DNA from: Actinernus sp. WN-2022
Taxonomy: Eukaryota; Cnidaria; Anthozoa; Actiniaria; Actinernidae
Assembly: GCA_030867875.1 (NCBI GenBank)
Contig: JAOWCC010001589.1
Span: 74,547,537-74,611,536 of the forward strand
Length of the DNA: 64,000 nt
Direction: 5' to 3'
Shown: one piece after another, positions 54,961-64,000 of the stretch
Layout: each line of letters opens with the position of its first letter
How positions within the stretch are numbered: the stretch's first letter is position 1
The notes under the pieces: generated by a model
Seen by the model: only the letters and a program-made list of their open reading frames with translations
What the model was told of the DNA's origin: nothing
Database searches by the model: none
Program-made: the position numbers and the translations under genes

Positions 54961-56551
54961 ACGGGCTTTCCTTAAACAGCAGATATATTCTGACATGTTT
55001 GTAGGTAACTCTAGGCCAAGTTCCACACTGCCATCGGAATCTCGTATGAATCCTGTCGATCTACGTACTTCAGCTTCGTTAGATATCTTTCTCGAGACTC
55101 TTAAGGTTGTAAACCTTTAAAATAGCCTGGTAAAAAAACTTTTTGATGACATTTCTGAGAAATAAACGGTGTCTTTTTTCGCTGCATTAGCTCGGTGTAT
55201 TCACTGTGTTTGACCTCAAACAACCAAATATAATGACGCTGTAACCGGTCTATTTACAACGATCAACGAGACTGTTCATATGTATGTCGAGCTCGATAGT
55301 GGATGATAACTGGCCAGACAAATAATATCGCATGTTTAAGTTCCAACGATACCCTACATATCAGTTCAGGCTTGAATTAGTTCCATAAACAAGTAAGTAA
55401 GTAAGTGACTTTATTTCATACTTGACACGGTTTTCTTTGTTATTCATGAGGCTTTATTTTCCATACATACCCCCATACAATTCAATTGTTCATTATAAAT
55501 GCAAGGATGTATGAGAAAAGTTCCCGGGATGTATCTTGCATTTATAACGAGCAATTCAATACAATTCAACTGATATTTTGTTGTTTATATCTTATACACT
55601 GAATTGCGCTAAAGCATTAAGGAATTTGTTTTATTATTTTCTCCAAGGAATTCATTCACCTTGGCTTAATTCAGCCAAACTTACTAAATATCCCTACAAT
55701 GATTTATAACCTTTTCTCCGTCTTGGTACTCGCCCAAAATCTACCTAAAAAGAGCTACATCAATGAAAATTTTGCGAAAACCTCGTCAAGTATGAAATAA
55801 GACACTTAAATACCTCGAACGTCGGCACTTGACGTCACAGCATGCTCCATATTTGGACGTCCGCCATATTGGTGTACCACTTGACGCTAAGTGTTCCTTG
55901 AAATAGCCGAAGCTGTCAGTTAGCGCACTTTTCTTTTGAATTTCGATGGATTCTGCGAAAGAGGGATCAAAAAATTCCTCAAGCGATATTGACGAATCTA
56001 TTCTGGTGCTCTCAGATAATTTCAGTTATTTTAAGAGTCTCGAACCCCATGTTAGGAGGCGATATTTGGAGAACATTTTAGTGATCGGACTTGATCCCGC
56101 GACTCTGATAGGCGTGAAGCTTGACCCTGAATGTTTACCGCCTGTTGAAGCTACAGATCTCGTAAATTATCTAGTGCTAGAGAGGAGCTACTACACCAAG
56201 CAACAGTTTAAAACCTTTAAAAGCTTAGAATCGTACAACCAAATGGTGTCTGGTTTTATCACCACCGTACAAGGCCTACAAACATCAGACAAGTATGTTG
56301 TGATTGCAAAGGTCATGCAGGCACAGCCAGAGAATGAATGACCCTCCGTTGCCAATTTGGATTATTACGAGCAAGGAGGGCACTGTTTTGTCAGCATATT
56401 GCTTAGGATGCAAAGCTGGACTTGCTGAAGCATGTTCTTATGTCGCGAGCGTTCTCTTCTACGTGAAAGCTTGGATCATTAACGGCAAACTCGCGTGTAC
56501 ACAAGTTAAATGTTCCTGGCTTCTCCCCACTTACCGTAGCGAAGTCCCCTA

Positions 56552-58470
56552 GGGTGTCTATAAAACAAAGACTTAAGACCCAAGACCTAAGACCTATAAA
56601 ACTAAGACCTATAAAACTAAGACCTATAAAACTAAGACCTATAAAACTAAGACCTATAAAACTAAGGCCTATAAAACTAAGACCTATAAAACTTGTGCGT
56701 TTACCGTGAACTTAGCAAAATTTAATACGGTTTTAACAGGCTCAGTCCATAAATAGCGAGACGGGGATCATGTAACCAGGATGCATCCACCACTCAATCT
56801 GCATACTTAATTTTGGATTTTTAACTAGGAATGAAGCTAACACTGCGAAGAAAAATGGAAGAAAACAAGTTTCGTTTGGTCACGGCCAACTACAATAAAG
56901 TTCAAGTTGTGCATGTATTATCTATCGTTTGAAAGATACAATACACTGTACGTTTATTCCTACCCAGAAAGAGAATATTATTATGTTTTCAACGAGGAAA
57001 GAGAATAGGAAACATAGCAGCAAAATAAAGGTTATGTTTTTTAAAGCTTCTCTTAGCTTCATAGCACTCAAAAGCATGCAGCAGCCCTACCACTAAACAC
57101 AAAAGAACATATTAAACATGATGCCTCTTCTATTGAAAGCGTGTCAACACTAACATTCCAGTAACGCCTCGCCCTTCCTAACTCAACCAAATCTTGTTAG
57201 AGTTTGGTTTTATATTACAGGAATTAATTGGCTGATGGTAGATTGAATTTACCCTCAACGGATTAGCATACTAATTTTTTCAGCCCAGTTCGCTGTAACA
57301 TGGGTTAGTTTAATATATGGAGTGAAATATGGCCTTCAAATTCCCATCAGTACCTTCAGTGGGCTCTGTTAGTGCTCAAACTTGCACCACTAACTTAAAA
57401 TCGATTTTAGGCGAAGGTTTCCCAGCATTTGAGTGGGGTGATCTTACAGCACTGGGTGCTTCAATTGGATGCGGGTCGTTCGGCTCAGTGTTTGTAGCGA
57501 AACGACGTGCAAATGGAGAAACGATCGTAGTGAAAAAGCTGATCAGTGAAGAAGAAAACGATCAACGAATGGTTTTGAAGGAGGCTCGCATTCTTCGAAA
57601 CATCGAAAGTAAGTATGTCGTCCACCTGAAAGCGGCATGAGTTGTTCCGTGTGCAATAATGTTGGAGTATGTTTACTTTTACTTTCGACCATTCGGCACA
57701 CTGAGCAGAGAGTTAGCAGCCTTGAACAGTTCTTGAAATACATTGACAAGAACACACTTGTGGATGCATTTGACTTACATCTAAAAATTGCAGAGGTCAG
57801 CAAAGAGCAGCCTACGAAGTGAATACCGTAGTGAGCTTTTTTCATACAGTCAGTCTTGTTGTAAGCAGATGGTGAAATAAACACATTGCAATTTAATACT
57901 TGTATTTGCTAATCATCACATAATATGAGAAAACATCAAGGGTTATTATTTAGCAGGGGGTAGGGGTAGGGCTGCTGTCTCAGTTTGCACTTGTCCCCAA
58001 ATTTGGGGTTAGTTTTATAGGTCTTAGTTTTATAGACACCCCGTATATACACATATATACAGATTTAGATTTATTGTATGATTTTGGCCGGGTTCTGATT
58101 TTGGGGACCATCTACATAAAACCCTAACCCTCGACGGGAAACCCCGGGCTCGACCCTTGACAAAAAGACAGACTCCTCTCGGTTCATTGCTTTATTGCTC
58201 GTGTATTAGATATACATTTTTACTTATTTTAAGATCTTGGCAAAAATCATAAAAGGTCGCCAATCCCTGTTCCTCGTTCGATCCCCGTCCTCCACTTTAT
58301 GGACTGAGCCTGTAAAAACCGTATTAAATTTTGCTTAGTTTTATAGGTCTTAGTTTTATAGGTCTTAGTTTTATAGGTCTTAGTTGTATAGGTATTAGTT
58401 TTATAGGTATTAGTTTTATAGGTCTTAGGTCTTGGGTCTTAGGTCTTAGTTCTTTGTTTTATAGACACCC
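56552..58470. mobile_element. 1.9-kb element with tandem-repeat inverted ends carrying a kinase fragment
   Basis: Ends are GGGTGTCTATAAAACAAAG and its complement, followed on both sides by arrays of a 15-bp unit (GACCTATAAAACTAA), about seven units at 56580-56695 and six at 58336-58430. Flanks AAGTCCCCTA (56542-56551) and AAGTGCCTTA (58471-58480) look like a 10-bp target duplication with two mismatches. An extra end-like motif (TTAGTTTTATAGACACCC) lies at 58024-58042. Long ends and a 9-10-bp duplication fit Mutator-like elements. No transposase. It carries a protein-kinase piece. Confidence 0.8.
57329..57820 (+). pseudogene. Protein kinase N-lobe fragment inside transposon
   Basis: ATG at 57329 opens MAFKFPSVPSVGSVSAQ. 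About residues 41-54 give LGASIGCGSFGSV, the glycine-rich loop (GxGxxG) with a following FVAK strand. VVKK holds the beta-3 lysine, and LKEARILRNIESKYVVHL the helix-C glutamate and beta-4 start. The frame stops at 57640, but other frames on the same strand continue kinase-like (IMLEYVYF, then LEQFLKYID near 57715). The catalytic loop (HRD) and DFG are absent. The relation to receptor-type or TKL-like kinases is not settled. It is most simply a host kinase exon captured by the element. Confidence 0.65.
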
Positions 58471-58969
58471 AAGTGCCTTACGCTCCTGTGAGCGAGATCA
58501 ATTTCAAATCCGCCAGCAAAATTAAGGATGATCTAAATAATACTATCAACAGCAACCCAAGCTATGTGGCAAACAATCTCAAACCCAAGGTGACAAATAA
58601 TAGCACTGATAAAAAAATGCCAGGCATTTCACCAACGGAAGATGAAATGAAAATTTTGATGCAAAATTTGAACAACTGTAAAGTAAAGTTTAGCCTATCC
58701 CTACTCATACCACTTTTGGTGGAACAGCCAACAATCAAGCACAAAACCATTTCTAATAGCCATGAACCTCGCCGAAATATAGAAAACTCGTGCTCACACT
58801 CTGTGTTTGTTGACAATTATGGTACACCAATATGGCGGACGGCATCACGTGTCAAGGCGGAAGTCACGTGGGTGCAAGCCAAGAATACATCCCTCGGGCC
58901 GTATATTGTCTCCGTTCTCGGTATTTAACTCTCACTTATTTAAGTGTCAATGTATTTAGCTTTGCAGCT

Positions 58970-59015
58970 AATTGGGGACACTATAGTCCTACGATTTTAC
59001 GATTTTACGATTTAC
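58970..59015 (+). repeat. Tandem ACGATTTT repeat
   Basis: Five units of ACGATTT(T) lie in a row. Confidence 0.8.
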
Positions 59016-59273
59016 GATTTTACGTCCTTATCCGAGATATGACGAACGTTAACTTCATGAGCATCTGAATCTCACAGCAGGCGACTGGGGCCAAATGATT
59101 AGTTGTTATGGTAACGTAATAAATCCAATGTAAGTTTCCATCAACACGCAGTGTTGTCTACTTTGCAGCTTGTCATCACGTACAAAGTTTGTTTTACAAA
59201 GCAGACTTAATAGTTAATATGAGACAACGGTACATACATGTAAGATTACATTCGAATATTCAATTCTCTTCAG

Positions 59274-59444
59274 CTCGGTTCCGTGACCATTTGCCTCTTT
59301 CGCGTTTTCGTATATGGCCTTGATCCTTCCAAAAAGTTGTACGCTTTATCAAGAGAGATGGCAGAAGGAAGGCTGAAGGAGTATATCGCTAGCGATGCGT
59401 TTAAACTATTTCAAGGGGAAGTTTTCGAGGTTCCACTCGACTGA
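59274..59444 (+). CDS. Possible last exon of unidentified gene
   Basis: After the acceptor TTCTCTTCAG, 57 codons read LGSVTICLFRVFVYGLDPSK, MAEGRLKEYIASDAFKLFQG and EVFEVPLD, then stop. Composition is protein-like (charged helix with spaced hydrophobics). No family recognised. The upstream exon is not found. It could belong to the unidentified frame that follows or to a host gene on this strand. Confidence 0.35.
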   Translation, partial: LGSVTICLFRVFVYGLDPSKKLYALSREMAEGRLKEYIASDAFKLFQGEVFEVPLD

Positions 59445-59524
59445 CTAGAAGGCCAACATGGCGGCATTAAGCTGCCGCTGAACGGTTCTGTACAGGGAGG
59501 AGGAAGGACGTTGTTGTATCGACT

Positions 59525-59905
59525 TTGTTCAGTACTAGTATTCTTTGCCGAGCATTACGCCGCAAGAACCTTGAGAAGGAAGCGTTTTTATGTTCTAGCG
59601 AGTTTGAAGCGCTCCAGGAAATTATTTCGGCTTCCGAAATCAAGATCACTGGCAGAATCAACGAAGTTCCCGCCATTTTTGAACTGACGCCTCCGTCGAC
59701 TCCCGTCTCTCACGTTGAGACGCCGGCTAAGAGATCGAATAATTTTTCATGTAAATTTAAGGTACTAGAGGAATTAAGCAAGGGATTTATAGGACCACGT
59801 ATAAAGGCTAAACATGCCGGCATTGTGTCAAGAAGTTTGATGGAAGAACTAAGGACTCGGGTCGCTTCAAATGGACAAGAATTAGGCCGAATCATGTTCG
59901 AGTAG
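59525..59905 (+). CDS. Unidentified 120-codon frame
   Basis: The frame has coding-like composition from about 59555: RRKNLEKEAFLCSSEFEALQ, SASEIKITGRINEVPAIFEL, a Pro/Thr linker (TPPSTPVSHVETPAKR) and FKVLEELSKGFIGPRIKAKH to FE-stop. It has no ATG at its start, so the beginning must be in another exon or lost. No domain recognised. It may be part of the same gene as 59274-59444. Confidence 0.35.
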   Translation: MFSTSILCRALRRKNLEKEAFLCSSEFEALQEIISASEIKITGRINEVPAIFELTPPSTPVSHVETPAKRSNNFSCKFKVLEELSKGFIGPRIKAKHAGIVSRSLMEELRTRVASNGQELGRIMFE

Positions 59906-60307
59906 TTTCCTCCATGCTGGGGAAATGGACGATTTCATCAGCTTCGAGGAATTGTCGTGTGTTACAGCGGTATAAAGAAAGCGATTACGCTGCTGGCTTC
60001 GTATGTTAACTCGATGACAGTGCCTGAGACTGGGTCCCGCGTTTAGTCACGCTCAGCACGAAATTCCCATTTAGGTCATGGCAAACGGTCCTGAACTTTT
60101 TAAACGTTGGCCGAACTGGGGTAAGCTAACCATAAAATAGATTTGTTAATCTAATTTTCGTTTACTTAATTGGATGAATTACAATATTATATTTTATTAT
60201 AAGAAAAGAAAAAACGTAGTATAGGTACGAGCTAATTAATCTTAAAATGAAAGTATGCCAGTAATTAAAGTTTATATTAACTCAGTGATATTTGTTTAAT
60301 ATAGATA

Positions 60308-60440
60308 AGGCCATCCCAATAAAATGTTTCGTTATCATTGCCCGACCGACCCATTTTTGGGGGGCCGGACAAAGTAAAAATAAAATAAAGATTGAAGAAT
60401 ATTTTTTTTAAACTACACCACTTTTCCGAGTTCCATTTTA
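60308..60440 (+). mobile_element. Partial copy of the GGCCATCCCAATAAAATG MITE
   Basis: The 5' part matches 18079-18200 (CCATCCCAATAAAATGTTTC, CGACCGACCCATTTTTGG). The right end is missing. Confidence 0.7.
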
Positions 60441-60678
60441 GTTTCTTGCCTTTCGATATAACACAGCCACAATGTTATAAATATCACTTAAACGTTATAT
60501 ATGTTTTACAGGAGGTGAGCAAGTCTGTTGGGATAGTAACCAATTGGTTTAGGAGCTGCTACCCACTAGGACTAGGGCTAGTGCATTCATAGATGTTTCA
60601 GCGATTTTCCTCTCGCGTATGTTTTACAAATGTTTTCTTTTACATTTTATGGTTTCTCCTAAAAGTTTTAAAGTTAAC

Positions 60679-61780
60679 AGCAGAGAAACCTGGCTGAAAG
60701 GCTGCGACTCTGTGTAAAATACTTATACATGTAGTATTTTACTAGATGTTTCCTCAGGAATTCAGTATTTTTTTTTCACAATTACCCAGTTTTATTATTC
60801 TTTTTCGTATCGGGCTTTGTTGTATATTAAATTCAAGTTCACTGGAAACCTGGAGAGAGCAGAGAAACCTGGCTGAAAGGCTGTGACTCTGTGTAAAATA
60901 CTTCTACCTGTAGTATTTTACTTGATGTTTCCTCAGGAATCAGTCAGTAACTTTTTTCACAATTTCTTTATCGTATCAGGTTTTGTTGTAAATATTAAAT
61001 TCAAGTTCACTAGAAACCTGGAGACAGCAGAGAAACTTGGCTGAAAGGCTGTGACTCTGTATAAAATACTTCTACCTGTAGTATTTTACTTGATGTTTCC
61101 TCAGGAATTCAGTAACTTTTTTCACAATTTCTTTATCGTATCAGGTTTTGTTGTAAATATTAAATTCAAGTTCACTAGAAACCTGGATACAGCAGAGAAA
61201 CTTGGCTGAAAGGCTGTGACTCTGTATAAAATACTTCTACCTGTAGTATTTTACTTGATATTTCCTCAGGAATTCAGTACTTTTTTTTCATAATTACACT
61301 TTTTATTATTCTTTTTCTAATCAGGTTTTTGTTGTAAATATTGAATTCAAGTTCACTGGAAATCTGGAGACAGCAGAGAAACTTGGCTGAAAGACTGTGA
61401 CTCTATGTAAAATACTTCTACGTGTAGTATTTTACTTGATGTTTCCTCAGGAATTCAGTAACTTTTTTTCACAATTACCTTTTTTATTATTCTTTTTCGT
61501 ATTGGCTTTTTGTTGTAAATATAAAATTCAAGTTCACTGGAAACCTGGTGACAGCAGAGAAACTTGGCTGAAAGGCTGTGACTCTGTGTAAAATACTCAG
61601 TTCTACCTGTAGTATTTTACTTGATGTTTCCTCAGGAATTCAGTAACTTTTCTTCACAATTACCCTTTTAATATTCTTTTTTTGTATCGGGTTTTGTTGT
61701 AAATATTGAATTCAAGTTCACTGGAAACCTGGAGACAGTAGAGAACTGACCAGACTGAAAGGCTGTGACACTTCTACCTG
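60679..61780 (+). repeat. Minisatellite, ~175-bp unit, 6-7 copies
   Basis: Units begin near 60680, 60855, 61027, 61191, 61370, 61553 and 61737 with CAGCAGAGAAACCTGGCTGA. Each holds the palindromic arms AAAATACTTCTACCTG/TAGTATTTTA, TTTCCTCAGGAATTCAGTA and a pyrimidine run. The last unit is truncated. Confidence 0.9.
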
Positions 61781-61790
61781 TGGTATTTTA

Positions 61791-63202
61791 TGCACTAGTT
61801 AATTGAAACTCCGGCCCCCCGACCCCCGGGACATAGCGGGGAATGTAACATTTATACAGTGTTACATTTGACCTTTTCCCCGCCCATCGGGGACAGTTGG
61901 CTGTTACAATACCCGCCCCTATGGCCCCGGTATGTGCTTCAGAATTTTCAATTGGGAGGAGGCATTGATAAGTTGAATATACATAAGCTTCAATCTGTTA
62001 CTCCATTATTTGAAAAAAAATACATTTTCTGAAGCACATCACTAGCGGATCCAGTGGAGGGGTTTCGGGGGTTGCAACACCCACTATGATTCCTGTAAAT
62101 CACTGTAAATTCAATTTTAAATCTCTAGATTTAAAAAAAAATCCTTTTGCAAACCCCCCTTTCACAAAATCCTGGATCCGCCCCTGTACATTTTCTATTA
62201 CTATACATGCTTTCCGCACTTTTACAGTCTCGACCATTGTCTTGTTTATCAGAAACCGTTGTCTGTCAACAAAAAACAACAATGCGACAAAGGAATATAA
62301 AGGAAATATCATGCAGCTGCGTTTAAATATATTTAAGTAATGATCCGTGTAAAAAGTACGACAAAATCCATTGTTATGTGGCATTGAGCCTCCCTCACAT
62401 GTGATTTGTCTGTGTTTTAGACTACGAAAACAATGGGTGATAATTATGATTATTCTGAAATAAAAGTAGTATGAAGTCTTAGTTTCATTCCATTTTTATG
62501 AACAAATTATCTTACAACCAATAGGAACAGCCAAAAACAATAGCTACGAAACAGGCACGATTGATAAGGAGTTCCGAATTCGACGTACGATTTGCTTTAC
62601 AAACGACATTTGGAACGCAGTGCAAATCGCAGTTTTAATAGTTTGAAAAATTGGAGGAAATTAAACGTCTTCCTAACCTTTAAGGCGATTTTCATGTTTC
62701 AACCAATCAGACCAAGAATTTTCACAATACAAAATTAACACCTTGCCATCTGAATGCCGTTCGGTGTCGTACTTGTTACACGAATCATTACTTAATCTGA
62801 TATTTTGCCGTGACGCAAACTTTAACAAAACAGGCTTTGTTGTTGCAAATAACAAAGTGTTTAATAATAAACATTTCCTGATCTACTACTCGTGACTTAA
62901 CTCAGTATAAACACTGCCTCTGATGGAAACACCCAGGACTTGTTTAAATTAGCTACGATTTTTGCGTGTCCATAGCTTCCGCCATGTTTGATACACGTTG
63001 TTGATGCTCGGTCCCAGTCCCGCTCTGTCGTGGCTGGCGTTACAATCACCGCTAAAATCCCCGCAAATTTTGCAAATCGTTACTTTCCCCGTTCCACCGG
63101 AAAAATGCAGCGTTAAATGTGCGTTATTCCACGGCCATGTTCCCATTAATGCCCCACTATGTCCCGGGGGTCGGGGGGCCGGGGTTTCAATTGACTAGTG
63201 CA
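61791..63202. mobile_element. 1.4-kb TIR element with TTA duplication
   Basis: Ends are TGCACTAGTTAATTGAAACT and, from the right, TGCACTAGTCAATTGAAACC; pairing goes on through CGGCCCCCCGACCCCCGGGA. TTA flanks both sides (61788-61790, 63203-63205). No transposase recognised. Its ends relate to the 100-base MITE at 19762. A 3-bp TTA duplication suits PIF/Harbinger-type elements, but assignment is tentative. Confidence 0.8.
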
Positions 63203-63205
63203 TTA

Positions 63206-64000
63206 CAAAGCCAAGGTTCAGCAATTATACATGCAAGCTAGCGCTGGTTTAAATGGGGCTCTGGATCCCACATACAATTACCGGTGAATATATACCAGTG
63301 TTAACGCATTGTGTCTTGAAAGACACTTTGAAAACCTTTTCCTTCCAGACGGGGAGCTTTAGATGTCTTACAACTCTGACAGAATTAACCCTTGTGCTCT
63401 TTATTTGATGCAAAAGGTGCGAAAAGTACCATTTTCCTGTGATTAAATGAAAAACAATTTTGGCAGTGACATGAATATCAGTCAGTTGTCCATATCTAGG
63501 TGAACTATCGCTTCAGATTAATTGAGTATTCTCAGATTCACTGCTCAATCGGCTTATTCCGGAGAGTTCAGTATTAATCATTTCAATGTATAGGCGTTTT
63601 GAAGAGTTTTGTGTAGAGAACAGTTCCTGTTTTATCGATGAACTACATTCGTGCTTATTCCCTGAGTTCATTATTAATTTAATTATCGTCAGTCAAGTTC
63701 ATTGAGCAATGCTTATCGGTCATAGAGTTATTAAGGTAACAGGCGTGTTTGCAGTTGTTTAGTAGTCGGCATTTTCAGTTCATTCAATTCTTCAAGGAAC
63801 AAATAATTAGTATTCAATGAACGTAGTTACTCTTTCACGTTTTCATCGATCACAAACGTTATCAGATTAATGCTTTGAATTATTGAAATAACTTTAGTAA
63901 GCGTTGCTTTATTAGGGCCTTGTTATATGATCCCGGGTAGAAGGGTTACCCCTTTAGCAGGGACAACTCTACCGAGCGTTTATATGGAAAGCTAACCTCG
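63206..64000. other. No clear gene
   Basis: AT-rich sequence with no frame, exon or repeat end that can be supported. A G/C-rich GATCCCGGGTAGAAGGGTTA patch near 63930 could be the start of another element running out of the window. Confidence 0.4.

Larger units (their letters stand above)
53265..55255. mobile_element. 2-kb element with long coding inverted ends
   Basis: Left end TAGACCGGTTACAGCGTCAT and the complement at the right form inverted repeats of about 270 bases (53265-53545 versus 54975-55250). Each arm encodes the same N-terminal peptide of a YqaJ/SWIM-type protein (arm frame near 53412: MSSKRFLPGYFIDLQ, then RERYLTKLKYVDGQDPYEIP). The middle carries sequence shared with 11006-11580 and 15170-15395, and a SWIM-like fragment. 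It is either a transposon that has absorbed gene pieces or an inverted duplication of a gene end. Confidence 0.65.
55946..58930 (+). pseudogene. YqaJ/SWIM-family gene broken by a transposon
   Basis: 55946-56338 encodes MDSAKEGSKNSS, RRRYLENILVIGLDPATL, LPPVEATDLVNYLVL and SLESYNQMVSGFITTVQGLQ. A one-base shift near 56305 leads to HSQRMNDPPLPIWII and a SWIM region (YCLGCKAGLAEACSYVASVL), where the expected last His is Tyr. At 56551 a 1.9-kb element interrupts the frame; it resumes at 58471 with VPYAPVSEINFKSASKIKDD and runs to TAA near 58928. Proteins of this family in cnidarians carry a C-terminal YqaJ-like nuclease; that domain is not seen here. The GC-rich region before 55946 (ACGTCACAGCATGCTCC, CCGCCATATTGG) may be a promoter. 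The frameshift, lost His and insertion all point to a dead copy. Confidence 0.65.

Noticed and set aside
55061..55120. C-terminal end of the 147-codon frame starting at 54677
   Set aside because: This part is antisense to the inverted arm of the 2-kb element, so it is not protein-coding in that direction.

Overview
This 64-kb window looks like nuclear DNA of an anthozoan cnidarian, most likely a stony coral or sea anemone. It is AT-rich, has long introns and is crowded with transposons. It carries a host transporter gene split into small exons with canonical GT/AG junctions, tRNA-derived SINEs, several decayed non-LTR retrotransposons and more than a dozen TIR elements. There are no bacterial-style operons except inside one integrated virus-like block. 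The species is inference.

Layout: (1) 1-2.1 kb: simple and direct repeats, then the intact last coding exon of an SLC22-type transporter on the + strand, inside a segment that recurs inverted at 25.0-25.7 kb. (2) 2.35-9.04 kb: a compact virus-derived block. Four small minus-strand ORFs (three with clear membrane segments, one with a hydrophobic region) follow an FtsK/HerA-type packaging ATPase (two frameshifts) and a double-jelly-roll major capsid protein (split by a MITE). A 67-bp divergent promoter region separates these from a plus-strand 369-aa membrane protein. A large N-terminally truncated minus-strand protein overlaps that one tail-on-tail. The module resembles polinton-like viruses/adintoviruses but no polymerase or integrase is visible. 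(3) 9-17.5 kb: LINE tails, TIR elements, a decayed multi-copy transposon-type gene (11.8-13.8 kb) and a chromodomain gene on the minus strand (14.5-16.6 kb) with a LINE in its intron. (4) 17-25 kb: mostly non-coding with MITEs. (5) 25.4-49.1 kb: an SLC22-type organic ion transporter on the minus strand, nine recognised coding exons, about 512 codons, all junctions in phase. Its introns hold a 2.9-kb element whose long inverted ends are tandem arrays with CRE-like and E-box-like sites, SINEs, an hAT-like MITE with perfect 8-bp target duplication, a piggyBac-like element, LINE fragments and Crypton-like coding pieces. (6) 49-53 kb: duplicated fragments of earlier loci and MITEs. (7) 53.2-59.0 kb: a 2-kb element with long inverted ends carrying pieces of a YqaJ/SWIM-type gene family, followed by another member of that family. 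The second member is interrupted by a 1.9-kb element with tandem-repeat inverted ends that carries a protein-kinase N-lobe. (8) 59-64 kb: two unidentified open segments, a ~175-bp minisatellite and a 1.4-kb TIR element.

The only gene that looks fully functional is the SLC22 transporter. The chromodomain gene may be real but is incompletely resolved. Most other coding signals are relics of mobile or viral elements. All family names come from recognising motifs by eye; no search was run.
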